A DNA stretch of 64,000 nt from JADJLQ01 sp038251405 (GTDB lineage: Bacteria; Bacteroidota; Bacteroidia; Chitinophagales; Saprospiraceae), in the NCBI GenBank assembly GCA_038251405.1, contig JBBSBH010000018.1, positions 29,627-93,626 on the forward strand, in the 5' to 3' direction. The notes beneath the pieces were generated by a model. The model was not told the DNA's origin, made no database searches, and worked only from the letters and a program-made list of their open reading frames with translations. This document shows, piece by piece, positions 26,817 through 35,286 of the stretch. The position numbers and the translations under genes are program-made. Position 1 is the first letter of the stretch, and each line of letters starts with the position of its first letter.

Positions 26817-29800
26817 ATGAAATGTATATGCTCTGCAATGCTTGCTTTTTTCTTTTTATCAGCTTGCCATCAAGCTAAACCAGTTTTTACATTGGTCAAA
26901 CCGGAGGAATCAAATGTCAGATTTGTAAATGATGTGATGGAATATGATAGTTTCAATATTTTAAATACAGAGTTTATTTATAATGGAGCCGGGGTAGGCG
27001 TGGGGGATTTGAATGGAGATGGCCTAGAAGATCTGTATTTCGCTGGAAATCAAGTGGGAAATGCCTGTTATTTAAATTTGGGTGATTTTAAATTTAAAGA
27101 CATTACGGATGCCGCTCATGTACAGAAACGAGCCGGGATGTGGTCTTCCGGAGTGAATATTTTAGATCTAAATGCGGATGGTAAAAACGACATCTATGTT
27201 ACCAATACATTGATCCGAAATGCAGCTAAAAGGACAAATCTGTTTTTTCTTAATAAAGGTAATAATGCAGCAGGAATACCACAATTTGAGGAGCTGGCTG
27301 CCCATTTCGGTTTAGATGATACATCTTATGCATCCCATGCTCAATTTTTTGATTATGACCTTGATGGGGATTTGGATTTATTTATCGGAACTAATTTTAT
27401 TGCGCGGAGCGGGGCCCCGGGACAGTACATGCAGGATTTCAACCAGGTCTGCGATGAAAATTGTGATAAACTCTATAGAAATGATTGGGATAGCCTTTTG
27501 AATGAACCTCATTTTTTTGATGTTTCAGCTAATGCAGGAATGACAATGCACGGATATAGCCACAGTACCCTCATCAATGATTTTAATGAAGATGGTTGGC
27601 CAGACATTTATGTAGCAAATGATTATCTCAGTGATGATCTTATCTATATCAATAATCATGACGGAACATTTTCCAATAGAGTTTCCAAAATATTCAGGCA
27701 TCAATCTTCAGCTGCCATGGGATCAGATTTAGGCGATATCAATAATGATGGTAAGCTGGAAGTAATGACCGTTGAGATGTTGCCTTTTACTAATTTACGA
27801 AAGAAGACCCTGATTGGTCCGGGCAATTATGCAACCAATATATTTATTAAGCAATATGGGTACCAGTATCAATATACCCGCAATACACTGCAGTTAAATC
27901 AAGGTATGCATCATTCTTATCCTGTATATAGTGATATTAGCTTTCTGAGTGGCGTACACGAGACGGAATGGAGTTGGGCGCCTTTATTCGCTGATTTTGA
28001 TTTAGATAGTTATCAAGATTTATATATCACTAATGGATTTCCGAAAGATGTGACCGATCATGATTTTGGGGAATATAGAAATGAGACCCGGAACCTGATC
28101 AGTGATATGGAATTGCAATATTTAATACCCGTAGTAAAGGTTTCCAATTTTATGTTTCACAATGAAGGAAATCTTTCTTTTAGTGATAAAACTAAAGATT
28201 GGGGGATGTTTATTAAATCATTTTCAAATGGTGTTGCTTATGGGGATCTGGACAATGATGGTGATCCGGACTTGATTGTGCATAATATTGATGATGCTCC
28301 ATTTATTTTTAAGAATAATTCTATTTCTAATTCAAATACCGGCCATAAGCATTATTTGGCCATTAAGTTAAAAGGGGATCAACACAATCTTGATGCCATA
28401 GGATCGAAGGTTAGTATTTTTTATCAGGAAGATAAATTACAAACCCGCGAAATTCTTTCAGGGAGAGGGTATTTATCACAGTCATCTTATACCTGTATGT
28501 TTGGCTTAGATACCATTAGCCAGATTGATTCTATTCTCGTAACCTGGTCTGATGGAAAATGCCAAATATTTCCATCATGCCCGGCAGATCAGAAAATTGA
28601 AATTTCTAAAGGTCACTCTGAATGGAGACCATCCTATAAACCGGTTAATGCAGAATTTCAGCAAATAAGTTCATCCAGTTTGGGAATAGATTATTTGCAT
28701 TATGAGCGGGATTTTATTGATTTTAATATTCAGAAGACTTTACCACATAAACTCTCTGCCTATGGAGTACCCATGTCAGTAGGAGATATCAATAATGATG
28801 GCCTGGAGGACTTGATCCTGGGCGGCAGTGCGCTTCAAAATGAAAGAATATTTCTGCAGCACGCAGGCGGAAAGTTTACATCAGATTTAATAGATTTAAA
28901 ACTTGCAGATGAAAAGGAAGCAGAAGATGCCGGGATGTTATTAATAGATGCTGACAATGATGGTGATCTCGATCTCCTGGTTTCCGGAGGGTCCTATGAG
29001 AATTTAATGGCTAATCCAAAAGTGTACGGATTGCGCTATTTTTCAAATGATGGCCATGGTAGATTCCTTAGAGATACGAATGCTATTCCACCAAATATGC
29101 GTACTTGTAGTTCTGCATTAAGAGCAGCTGATATTGATCTTGATGGCGATTTGGATTTATTCCTTGCAGGACATGTGTTGCCAGGCTATTACCCCAAAGC
29201 AGATCAATCATTTATTTTGATTAACAAGAGTAGTGGGGGTAATGCCAAATTTGTGATTGCGACTGATAAGTGGTTCCCGTCAAAACCGGATCTCGGTATC
29301 ATTAACGACGCGCTTTTTACAGATTTTAATAATGATAGCAAGCCTGATCTTATCATCGCCAGGGAATGGGGCCCTGTAAGCTTTTATAAAAATACCGGTA
29401 ATGCCTTTTCTTTAGTTCATGTTCAGGCTTTAGAGCAAAAATTGGGCTGGTGGACCAGTTTGAAAGCAGGTGATTTTGATAATGATGGGGATATGGATTA
29501 TATCTGTGGCAATTTCGGTGACAATACTTATTTTAAATGCAACTCCAAAGAGCCGATCACTATATATGCAAAAGATTTTGATCAAAATGGCAGCCTTGAT
29601 CCATTTATAAGTTGTTATTGGCGGGATACTACCGGAGAAAAGAAAGAGTACTTTTTCCATAGCCGGGATGAAATGATAAAACAACTCATCAGTATCAAAA
29701 GAAAATTTCAAAACTATAAATCATTTGGATTAGCCACGGTGAAAGATGTTTTTCCAGGTCATGAACTGGATAGTGCCATTATCTTAAAAACTAATACTTT

Positions 29801-30362
29801 CTCATCGAGCTATATTAAAAACCTGGGAAATGATATGTTTGAAATTTCTTCATTACCTCAGGAAGCCCAAATGGCACCGCTGTATGGTATTCAGTCATTT
29901 GATGTCAATAGTGATGGCTATCTGGACCTGATTTTGGGCGGCAATGATTACGGAATGGAACTTATCCAGGGCAGGGCAGATGCGATGAATGGTTTGATCC
30001 TTTTAAATGACACGAAAGGGGGGTTTAAAGCAAGCCCTTTTACCGAATCAGGCTATTTCGCCGATGGAGAAAGCCGGTCACTCACCTATGTTACCAATCA
30101 AAAATCAGTATTGTTTTTTCAAATGATCAATTTAGATTCGCTGGCCGTGCACAAGCTTCCTTTTTCGGGAAATGTATTTTCTGCCGGTAAAAATGAGTAT
30201 AGTGGCCTGATTGAGCTACCAAATGGCCAAATGCAAAGGATAGAGTTTTTCCCCGGCGATGCTTACAAATCCCAAACGGCTAACCAGGTATTTCTGGCTC
30301 CGGGATCTAAAATAAATTTTGAAAACTCGATTAGTAAGCAGGTTAGGAGTATTAGGAATTAA
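26817..30362 (+). CDS. VCBS/FG-GAP repeat surface lipoprotein with ASPIC/UnbV domain
   Basis: 1181 residues. The chosen ATG gives a lipoprotein signal MKCICSAMLAFFFLSAC. Many FG-GAP/VCBS beta-propeller blades follow, each with a calcium loop of the DxNxDGxxD type (DLNGDGLEDLYF, DFNEDGWPDIYV, DYDLDGDLDLFI, DLDNDGDPDLIV, DADNDGDLDLLV, DFDNDGDMDYIC). An ASPIC/UnbV domain lies in the middle (LAIKLKGDQHNLDAIGSKVSIFY ... GRGYLSQSS). This is a large surface-exposed protein of a type expanded in Bacteroidota, probably for binding or displaying carbohydrates. Its last codons overlap tail-to-tail with the minus-strand HTH gene by 11 bases. Confidence 0.9.
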   Translation: MKCICSAMLAFFFLSACHQAKPVFTLVKPEESNVRFVNDVMEYDSFNILNTEFIYNGAGVGVGDLNGDGLEDLYFAGNQVGNACYLNLGDFKFKDITDAAHVQKRAGMWSSGVNILDLNADGKNDIYVTNTLIRNAAKRTNLFFLNKGNNAAGIPQFEELAAHFGLDDTSYASHAQFFDYDLDGDLDLFIGTNFIARSGAPGQYMQDFNQVCDENCDKLYRNDWDSLLNEPHFFDVSANAGMTMHGYSHSTLINDFNEDGWPDIYVANDYLSDDLIYINNHDGTFSNRVSKIFRHQSSAAMGSDLGDINNDGKLEVMTVEMLPFTNLRKKTLIGPGNYATNIFIKQYGYQYQYTRNTLQLNQGMHHSYPVYSDISFLSGVHETEWSWAPLFADFDLDSYQDLYITNGFPKDVTDHDFGEYRNETRNLISDMELQYLIPVVKVSNFMFHNEGNLSFSDKTKDWGMFIKSFSNGVAYGDLDNDGDPDLIVHNIDDAPFIFKNNSISNSNTGHKHYLAIKLKGDQHNLDAIGSKVSIFYQEDKLQTREILSGRGYLSQSSYTCMFGLDTISQIDSILVTWSDGKCQIFPSCPADQKIEISKGHSEWRPSYKPVNAEFQQISSSSLGIDYLHYERDFIDFNIQKTLPHKLSAYGVPMSVGDINNDGLEDLILGGSALQNERIFLQHAGGKFTSDLIDLKLADEKEAEDAGMLLIDADNDGDLDLLVSGGSYENLMANPKVYGLRYFSNDGHGRFLRDTNAIPPNMRTCSSALRAADIDLDGDLDLFLAGHVLPGYYPKADQSFILINKSSGGNAKFVIATDKWFPSKPDLGIINDALFTDFNNDSKPDLIIAREWGPVSFYKNTGNAFSLVHVQALEQKLGWWTSLKAGDFDNDGDMDYICGNFGDNTYFKCNSKEPITIYAKDFDQNGSLDPFISCYWRDTTGEKKEYFFHSRDEMIKQLISIKRKFQNYKSFGLATVKDVFPGHELDSAIILKTNTFSSSYIKNLGNDMFEISSLPQEAQMAPLYGIQSFDVNSDGYLDLILGGNDYGMELIQGRADAMNGLILLNDTKGGFKASPFTESGYFADGESRSLTYVTNQKSVLFFQMINLDSLAVHKLPFSGNVFSAGKNEYSGLIELPNGQMQRIEFFPGDAYKSQTANQVFLAPGSKINFENSISKQVRSIRN

Positions 30363-30687
30363 TGAGCTCTCCAATTAAGCAACTCGTTTTTTCAATTGCA
30401 AAAACTTCAAACGGCTCTGTTTCCGATTTTTCTTGCTCCTGATGCTTTTTCATTCCTTCTGATTTTACATCAAAGGTAAATTTCTTGTGCTTGATTTCTT
30501 TCATATAACCAAGCTTTCGCATCCATCGCATGAGTTGCCCTCGTTCTTGGGGTTCACCGGTGTAAAGCTCCCAGGCAAATTGCTTGGTCCAGTTGTTTTT
30601 GAGCATCTCCCGGATGATACCATGACGCTCCATTTCGGAATAATGCTTTCCTTTTTTCTGAATGATTTTCCTTTTCCGTTTATCCAT
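30352..30687 (-). CDS. Orphan helix-turn-helix protein, IS-OrfA-like
   Basis: 111 residues, strongly basic at the N-terminus (MDKRKRKIIQKKGK). The core YSEMERHGIIREMLKNNWTK ... QLMRWMRKLGY has the spacing of the HTH found in OrfA proteins of IS3-type elements (helix, Trp/Leu turn, RWxRKxG end), but no transposase catalytic part follows. A perfect inverted repeat lies two to three bases upstream of the ATG (30689-30709). The gene and its upstream DNA form a unit that recurs in the window (see the repeat features). It could be a mobile-element remnant or a small autoregulated DNA-binding protein. Confidence 0.55.
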   Translation of the reverse strand: MDKRKRKIIQKKGKHYSEMERHGIIREMLKNNWTKQFAWELYTGEPQERGQLMRWMRKLGYMKEIKHKKFTFDVKSEGMKKHQEQEKSETEPFEVFAIEKTSCLIGELINS

Positions 30688-30730
30688 TTTTACACTGTTT
30701 TAGTGTAAACCTATTTCAGGACAAGTCAGT
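30386..30730 (-). repeat. Repeat family H, full-length copy (contains the HTH gene)
   Basis: This 345-base stretch is the longest of three related copies. The left part (TTTTTCAATTGCAAAAAC...) and right part (palindrome, then CCTATTTCAGGACAAGTCA) are both found again at 32515-32631 without the middle, and the right end alone at 35680-35728. Confidence 0.7.
30689..30709. promoter_or_regulatory. Inverted repeat upstream of the HTH gene
   Basis: Arms TTTACACT (30689-30696) and AGTGTAAA (30702-30709) with a five-base loop, immediately before the minus-strand ATG. The position suits an operator for autoregulation or a recombinase recognition end. It is kept in the two other copies of the repeat. 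Confidence 0.55.
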
Positions 30731-30837
30731 GCTCTTTTTCAAGGTTGGCTTTTGTGTGTAGGTTTTGCGTGCTTGCAAATGTGCCTGACTTGGTGTGTTG
30801 GACAGGATTTTTTTTAGAATTATAGGGATAAAAATGG

Positions 30838-30867
30838 TTGACAATACGTAAATATATATTATCTTTG
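30838..30867 (+). promoter_or_regulatory. Promoter of the XRE-ImmA/PIN operon
   Basis: TTG (30838-30840), a 19-base spacer and TATCTTTG (30860-30867): an exact Bacteroidota promoter. The ATG is at 30901, leaving about 30 bases of leader. Confidence 0.75.
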
Positions 30868-30900
30868 TCAACATGTCGAAAAACTTAATTAAATAAAACA

Positions 30901-31971
30901 ATGGAAAACGTATTTGGAAATAAACTGGTGTCAGCCCGAAAGATGGCTGGGATGTCCTTACAGGACTTGGAAAACAGACTTGAAAAAGTTGTTTCTCGTC
31001 AGGCATTGCATAAATACGAACAAGGTAAAATGAAACCTGATAGTCATGTTTTAATTGCTTTGTCAAATGTGCTGAATGTGCCAGTGGATTATTTTTATTC
31101 GATACCAACTGTCCATGTAGAACTTAAAAACATAAGCTACCGAAAATATTCTTCAAAAATTTCAAAAACTGAACGATTGTCGATAGAAGAAAAAGCAAAG
31201 GAAAATTGTGAAAGGTATTTGGAATTGGAACAATTGATTAATCCAAATGAGAAGTCGGAATACTTTACCTACGATAAAGTAATTGAAACTGCTGACGATG
31301 CTGAAACTGCTGCAAAGAAATTGAGAGAAGTTTGGTCGCTTGGTTATGACCCGATTCCTGATGTGGTCGAAATGTTAGAGGATAAAGGTTATAAGGTAAT
31401 TGAATTGGATGCTCCCGATGGTTTTGATGGAATGAAAGCAGATGTAGATGGTAAGAAAATTATTGTCCTGAAAAAAGCTGTCAAGCAAGGCGAAGATGTA
31501 GTGAGGAAAAGATTTACTGCTTTGCATGAATTGGCTCACCATGCTTTAGAATTCTCAGCTAATTTATCAGAAAAGCAAGAAGAAAATCTGTGTCACACTT
31601 TTGCTTGTGCTGTTCTTTACCCTGCAGATATGGCAAAAAAGGAATTGAGCAAAGACCGATTCCATTTTTATCAAAACGAATTAGTATTGATTAAGGAAAG
31701 ATGGGGGATTTCTTTTCCTGCTGTTTTTGCAAGGGCTTTACATCTCGGTATTATCACCAGTTTTATTTATAGAAGATTTAATGTTGGATACAGAGAAAGA
31801 AAGCTGCACTTAAATGAGCCCGGAAGGTACATGAGCAAAGAGAAACCTGTTCGTCTTGAAAGGTTAATATATCTCTGCTTGTCAAAAGAAATTATTTCAG
31901 TTAACGAGGCTTCATTTTTTGCAGGTAGAACGGTTGGTGAATTCCGTAAACAATTGCAGCAGTTAGTATGA
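30901..31971 (+). CDS. XRE regulator fused to ImmA/IrrE metallopeptidase
   Basis: 356 residues. HTH_3 domain about 8-65 (KLVSARKMAGMSLQDLENRL ... SRQALHKYEQGKMKPDSHVL), linker, then an ImmA/IrrE zinc protease domain about 150-290 with the HExxH motif H209-E-L-A-H213 in FTALHELAHHALEF. Such fusions act as self-regulated repressors that are cut or that cut a repressor, and they are common in phage, ICE and toxin-antitoxin modules. The PIN-domain gene overlaps its stop by four bases (ATGA), so the two form a translationally coupled pair in which this protein is the likely antitoxin/regulator. Confidence 0.88.
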   Translation: MENVFGNKLVSARKMAGMSLQDLENRLEKVVSRQALHKYEQGKMKPDSHVLIALSNVLNVPVDYFYSIPTVHVELKNISYRKYSSKISKTERLSIEEKAKENCERYLELEQLINPNEKSEYFTYDKVIETADDAETAAKKLREVWSLGYDPIPDVVEMLEDKGYKVIELDAPDGFDGMKADVDGKKIIVLKKAVKQGEDVVRKRFTALHELAHHALEFSANLSEKQEENLCHTFACAVLYPADMAKKELSKDRFHFYQNELVLIKERWGISFPAVFARALHLGIITSFIYRRFNVGYRERKLHLNEPGRYMSKEKPVRLERLIYLCLSKEIISVNEASFFAGRTVGEFRKQLQQLV

Positions 31972-32468
31972 AACTTTTTATCACCGATACAAATGTGTTC
32001 TTTGATTTGATTAACATGGAAGCCCTTCCTGATTTTTTTGGGTTGGACTTTGAAATATGTACAACAGATTTTGTAGTGAATGAAATTTTGCATTTGGAGC
32101 AAGCAGAACAAATTCAAAATTTCATTCGGTCAAAGCAACTTACAGTGTTTAATTTTTCTTCTGACGAAATTGATGAAGTTGTAAACCTGAAAACGAAACG
32201 AATGCTAAGAAGGATTGCCGATAAATCTGTTTTATGGAAAGCATTACAGTTAAAATGTCCATTGCTAACTGGTGATAAAAGTTTAAGAAATGAAGCAGAA
32301 GAAAATGGATTAGAGGTTCACGGAAGTATTTGGATTGTGAAGTTGTTGGTTGATGCAAAAATATTGAGTGCGGTAAAAGGCATAGAGTTATTTGAAAAAT
32401 TAAAAATTGTAAACGATAGTTTGCCAAAGGAGGAAATTGAAAAATTAATTAGAAAATTAAAAAGTTAA
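31968..32468 (+). CDS. PIN-domain ribonuclease, likely toxin partner
   Basis: 166 residues. PIN-fold acidic residues are visible: first Asp in FITDTNVFFDL, Glu in VVNEILHLEQ, Asp in RIADKSVLWKAL and the last in LLTGDKSLRNEA. These residues coordinate Mg/Mn for RNA cleavage, so the nuclease should be active. The C-terminal ~45 residues (SIWIVKLLVDAKILS ... LIRKLKS) form helices often seen in DUF3368-type PIN toxins. The coupling with the XRE-ImmA gene points to a toxin-antitoxin-like module. Confidence 0.8.
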   Translation: MKLFITDTNVFFDLINMEALPDFFGLDFEICTTDFVVNEILHLEQAEQIQNFIRSKQLTVFNFSSDEIDEVVNLKTKRMLRRIADKSVLWKALQLKCPLLTGDKSLRNEAEENGLEVHGSIWIVKLLVDAKILSAVKGIELFEKLKIVNDSLPKEEIEKLIRKLKS

Positions 32469-32514
32469 TAAAAAAATATGTCATTAAAATTGATAGGTAC
32501 TTAGTCGGATGGAT

Positions 32515-32631
32515 ACTTTTCAATTGCAAAACTTCAAACGGTTACGCCTTCAGTATTTGTTTCTCCTGATGCTTTTTCCGTTTATCCATTTTTACATTGT
32601 TATAGTGTAAACCTATTTCAGGACAAGTCAT
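32515..32631 (-). repeat. Repeat family H, internally deleted copy
   Basis: Matches 30386-30730 at both ends but lacks about 230 bases of the HTH gene body. The junction falls in a short CTTTTTC/CTTTTCC similarity, as expected from deletion between micro-repeats. Its right end (GGACAAGTCA) abuts the pyrR-like repeat exactly. Confidence 0.7.
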
Positions 32632-32829
32632 CCGGAATCAGAAATATTTTGGTCGAACATTCTAAAAGGAACTATACATGTACCTGACTAGATATTCCCG
32701 AACACACCAGGCGCTATTTTATCCCGGGTTAAAATTTGAGTAATAGCCACTATTTTTGAGGCTCGATAATGGATAGAGGTAGAATTATATTAAAACATCC
32801 CCGTTTTAGCCTCGACCGTCAGCGTTTAG
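32632..32829 (+). repeat. Repeat family P, copy C: pyrR upstream region and 5' end
   Basis: Aligns without gaps that I can see to 47805-48003, the DNA before pyrR plus the first 20 codons; roughly nine bases in ten agree by eye. It keeps the predicted -7 box TATTTTTG (32751-32758) and the ATG. The match stops sharply after CAGCGTTTAG. Confidence 0.85.
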
Positions 32830-32903
32830 TCATATTTTTACAAGCTTGCGATACATTGCGTAATTGCTCAGCCAATCTAAGCAGTCTACTATATCTTGAT
32901 TGA
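32769..32903 (+). pseudogene. Truncated pyrR copy
   Basis: The reading frame starts like PyrR (MDRGRIILKHPRFSL..QRL), then departs from it into unrelated sequence and stops at codon 45. It lacks the PRPP-binding loop and cannot be a phosphoribosyltransferase. The promoter-like box in front of it is intact, so it may still be transcribed toward the island. Confidence 0.8.
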
Positions 32904-32990
32904 CTTTGTTTCTGTGGTCATTTGTATTTAATTTTAATTTTAAAATAATAGTTTTTATTCTAACTGTCAGGCTAAATACTAGCTAATACA
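32898..32990. repeat. Repeat family T, first copy
   Basis: An AT-rich stretch (GATTGACTTTGTTTCTGTGG..., then TAATAGTTTTTATTC, then CTGTCAGG.TAAATACTA) that is repeated nearly unchanged at 34821-34914. Each copy lies directly at the 3' end of a minus-strand gene (33004-33612 and 34920-35279). Confidence 0.75.
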
Positions 32991-33003
32991 GCTAACCCGT
33001 TTT

Positions 33004-33612
33004 TTATAGAGCGTGTTTCATTCTCTCATCATTTAGATCAAATATTTTCTTCTCCATTATTGTCAATAAGTCTAGGTGCTTAATTTGACTTTTAAGATTG
33101 TCAACTTGTAAATAATTACCATGTTTAAACTCAACTTTTGCCTGGTCAATTATTCGCTGGTCACCTGAATAAATCTTTTTATCAGCGTTGATTTTAATTG
33201 CCAGATGTTTTTCAATTTCTATTAGGTTTTCGAGAGCTTTTTGTCTGAATAGGATGGCATTGTTTTCAGCAAAGTCTTGTAATAAATTTTCTAAGTCAAA
33301 CTTTAAACACTTAAACGCATCATTTGGCTCATCTGAAAAATTGGGATACTTATTTTGCCCGTGCTTGTCAAGTAGATTTATATAACCTTCGTGTCCTAAA
33401 ACTACATTGCCAACTGTATACGAAACAAGTCCCAGAGACCATCGAAAATGTAATTCAATTTCTTTGTCACCACAAACAAATTGTCCGAATGCAAAATGTC
33501 CACCAGAACCCTGTCCAGTCCCAGCTAGTTTAAAATGAAAACCTTTGGGTTCAAAATAAGGTGACAGGATTTTTATTCCGTCTAAAAGATATTGTTCTGG
33601 TGTCAAATTCAT
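33004..33612 (-). CDS. Hypothetical protein (202 aa)
   Basis: No family recognised. The first half contains an alternating strand-like segment (FHFKLAGTGQGSGGHFAFGQFVCGDKEIELHFRWSLGLVSYTVG) and the second half is helical and charged (LLQDFAENNAILFRQKALENLIEIEKHL). No signal peptide or membrane helix, so cytoplasmic. The size, soluble two-part build and location in a repeat-rich accessory region resemble immunity-type or cassette-borne proteins, but that is only context. Repeat T follows its stop codon. Confidence 0.6.
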   Translation of the reverse strand: MNLTPEQYLLDGIKILSPYFEPKGFHFKLAGTGQGSGGHFAFGQFVCGDKEIELHFRWSLGLVSYTVGNVVLGHEGYINLLDKHGQNKYPNFSDEPNDAFKCLKFDLENLLQDFAENNAILFRQKALENLIEIEKHLAIKINADKKIYSGDQRIIDQAKVEFKHGNYLQVDNLKSQIKHLDLLTIMEKKIFDLNDERMKHAL

Positions 33613-33809
33613 TTCGTTGATTGGTTTCGATTTTTAAAATGCCCTTTACCGTACCACAGGCAAAGAAATGCAGGAGGGTGCGGGTGGTTCACTTTCCCAA
33701 CCGATGCATTGCCAGCAGATGACAAAACTCTAATTTACGATATTCCTCCCAGCTTTTTATTTGCCTGCATGTTAGCCAGCAGGCGCTCTGTTGCTGTTAT
33801 CAGCTCTTT
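33613..33809. other. Non-coding spacer between two minus-strand hypothetical genes
   Basis: About 200 bases without a credible gene, more GC-rich than its surroundings. The one clear structure is a hairpin GCCTGC..GCAGGC near 33761-33785. I see no integrase-type core site that I could defend. Confidence 0.4.
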
Positions 33810-34571
33810 TTATTTCAATTCGTTTAATGTCGTCCATTTGATATTTCGTATTTCTCCAACTTTTATGTTTGGTTGTGTCGAATGTCCATTAAAGAATATT
33901 GCAGGAATTTTCTTTGTCATGTCATTAATTGTAATGTTACCATCTCTTTCAATATCATTGTCATCAGAACTTTGAAGATAAACATCTGTATTATCAGCGC
34001 TTAATATTAGACCTTTTATGTCCCAGGGATAGCCCCAGTAATATTTACCATTTTCAACAATTACAGGATTAAAGTAAAACAGTAGATTGACTTTTTCGTT
34101 TTTTAGGTCTTGGTCATAAAAGGCATAGTCAATTCCATCTTCATAACCAGTGGCAGAACATATTTCAGGTTCTGGATCAGAATCAAGGTTTACGAACCAA
34201 ATGAAATCGAAATCCATCGAATACTTTTTTACCGTCTTTAAAAGTTTCTTGTCAGAAGTAATCCAGGCTTCTAAAAAATCTTCATTTTCAGTCTTTGTTG
34301 TCGGCGTGTATTGGCAAATAAAGTCAAGTTTCCTGTCACCATTGAAGTCGACACTAAATGTCCTTATGATTTTTCCTTTGATAAAGTTTTTTAAATCAGG
34401 CGGGATTTGCTTCAATGTGTCCATTTGTAAAAATGTAGTTTTTAAAGATTTTAAACTGTCATGTCCATTTATTTCAATGGATGTCGAGGGAATGTATTCT
34501 ATAGAGTTAACACTCGAAAAAATGGTCAAATAAATGCAAAATGATAACGTAAGTAAAATGGTCTGTTTCAA
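33810..34571 (-). CDS. Secreted hypothetical protein
   Basis: 253 residues with a signal peptide (KQTILLTLSFCIYLTIFSSVNS). The mature part contains calcium-loop-like stretches typical of FG-GAP/VCBS blades (SVDFNGDRKLDFICQY and VNLDSDPEPEICSA), suggesting a small beta-propeller-like or integrin-like fold. No further domain is recognised. It is the middle one of three minus-strand cassettes between repeat copies. Confidence 0.6.
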   Translation of the reverse strand: MKQTILLTLSFCIYLTIFSSVNSIEYIPSTSIEINGHDSLKSLKTTFLQMDTLKQIPPDLKNFIKGKIIRTFSVDFNGDRKLDFICQYTPTTKTENEDFLEAWITSDKKLLKTVKKYSMDFDFIWFVNLDSDPEPEICSATGYEDGIDYAFYDQDLKNEKVNLLFYFNPVIVENGKYYWGYPWDIKGLILSADNTDVYLQSSDDNDIERDGNITINDMTKKIPAIFFNGHSTQPNIKVGEIRNIKWTTLNELK

Positions 34572-34618
34572 TTCTTGTAGTGTTTGTCCTTAAATAAGCT
34601 CTAATTTTAGTGAATCCA

Positions 34619-34816
34619 GCTTTTTTGGATAAGTTTCGTCTATATCGTTATTAAATATCCATAAAACTAAGCCTCACTTATTTTTATCCAAAAATATCTA
34701 AATTTTCTAAGAAGTCAGGTGGGCGTCCACCAATTTACTATTCTGGAAGAAGGAATATTTAGGTCGTACCTTTTAAAAGGAACTGAATTTGCCCCTGACT
34801 AGATATCCCTCGACAC
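34619..34816 (+). repeat. Repeat family P, copy B: pyrR upstream region without the gene
   Basis: Resembles 47677-47884 along its whole length but is more diverged than copy C. It includes an inverted repeat at its left end (34621-34634 with 34676-34694). The homology ends before the pyrR promoter and start, and repeat T follows. Confidence 0.75.
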
Positions 34817-34820
34817 ATCA

Positions 34821-34914
34821 GATTAACTTTGTTTCTGTGGTCCTTTGTATTTAATTTTAATTTTAAAATAATAGTTTTTATTCTAAACTGTCAGGTTAAA
34901 TACTAACTAGTACA
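34821..34914. repeat. Repeat family T, second copy
   Basis: Near-identical to 32898-32990. It lies between repeat P copy B and the stop codon of the Bro-N-like gene. Confidence 0.75.
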
Positions 34915-34919
34915 AGTCA

Positions 34920-35279
34920 TCATTCTTCGTAGTAATAGGAGTAATCAATCCCTTTCATAAACATTTCTCTGTCGTTTATTTTATAGATAGTGCGGTTTCT
35001 ACTAGTTGCATCAACACCCTCGCTATCCAACATATCGGCCAAACGTTTTTTACCATCTGGTGCCAGTAATTTGAACTGGGTAGTGACACTAACCACTTCA
35101 CTGTTTTCTTTCTTCAACTTAGCCTTTAGGTATTTCCAATAATTACGAATTTTAGTGTAATCGCTTTCATCGTTTAAAACGCCTACAATATCCAATACCG
35201 AAAACCACCACTTGGATTGATCGTCATCCCAAAGAGCTCCCATTTCACGGTCGTTAAAAAAGCGGATGGATATTTTCAT
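34920..35279 (-). CDS. Bro-N (BRO family)-like protein, short
   Basis: 119 residues from the ATG at 35279 (MKISIRFFNDREMGALWDDD); a longer frame to 35390 runs into unrelated remnant sequence and is rejected. The segment KWWFSVLDIVGVLNDES...YWKYLKAKLKKE...LLAPDGKKRLADMLD is the Bro-N antirepressor-like DNA-binding domain. The usual region after it (the C-terminal half in relatives) is missing and replaced by a short unrelated tail (RNRTIYKINDREMFMKGIDYSYYYEE). It may be a truncated gene or a stand-alone domain. Confidence 0.65.
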   Translation of the reverse strand: MKISIRFFNDREMGALWDDDQSKWWFSVLDIVGVLNDESDYTKIRNYWKYLKAKLKKENSEVVSVTTQFKLLAPDGKKRLADMLDSEGVDATSRNRTIYKINDREMFMKGIDYSYYYEE

Positions 35280-35286
35280 ACTTATT

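Noticed and set aside
33613..33809. Integron attC-like site between the minus-strand cassettes.
   Set aside because: A GCCTGC/GCAGGC hairpin is present but there is no clear pair of conserved core sites and no integron integrase in the window.
34920..35279. Prophage, based on the Bro-N domain.
   Set aside because: Bro-N proteins occur widely outside phages and no structural, packaging or integrase gene is present.
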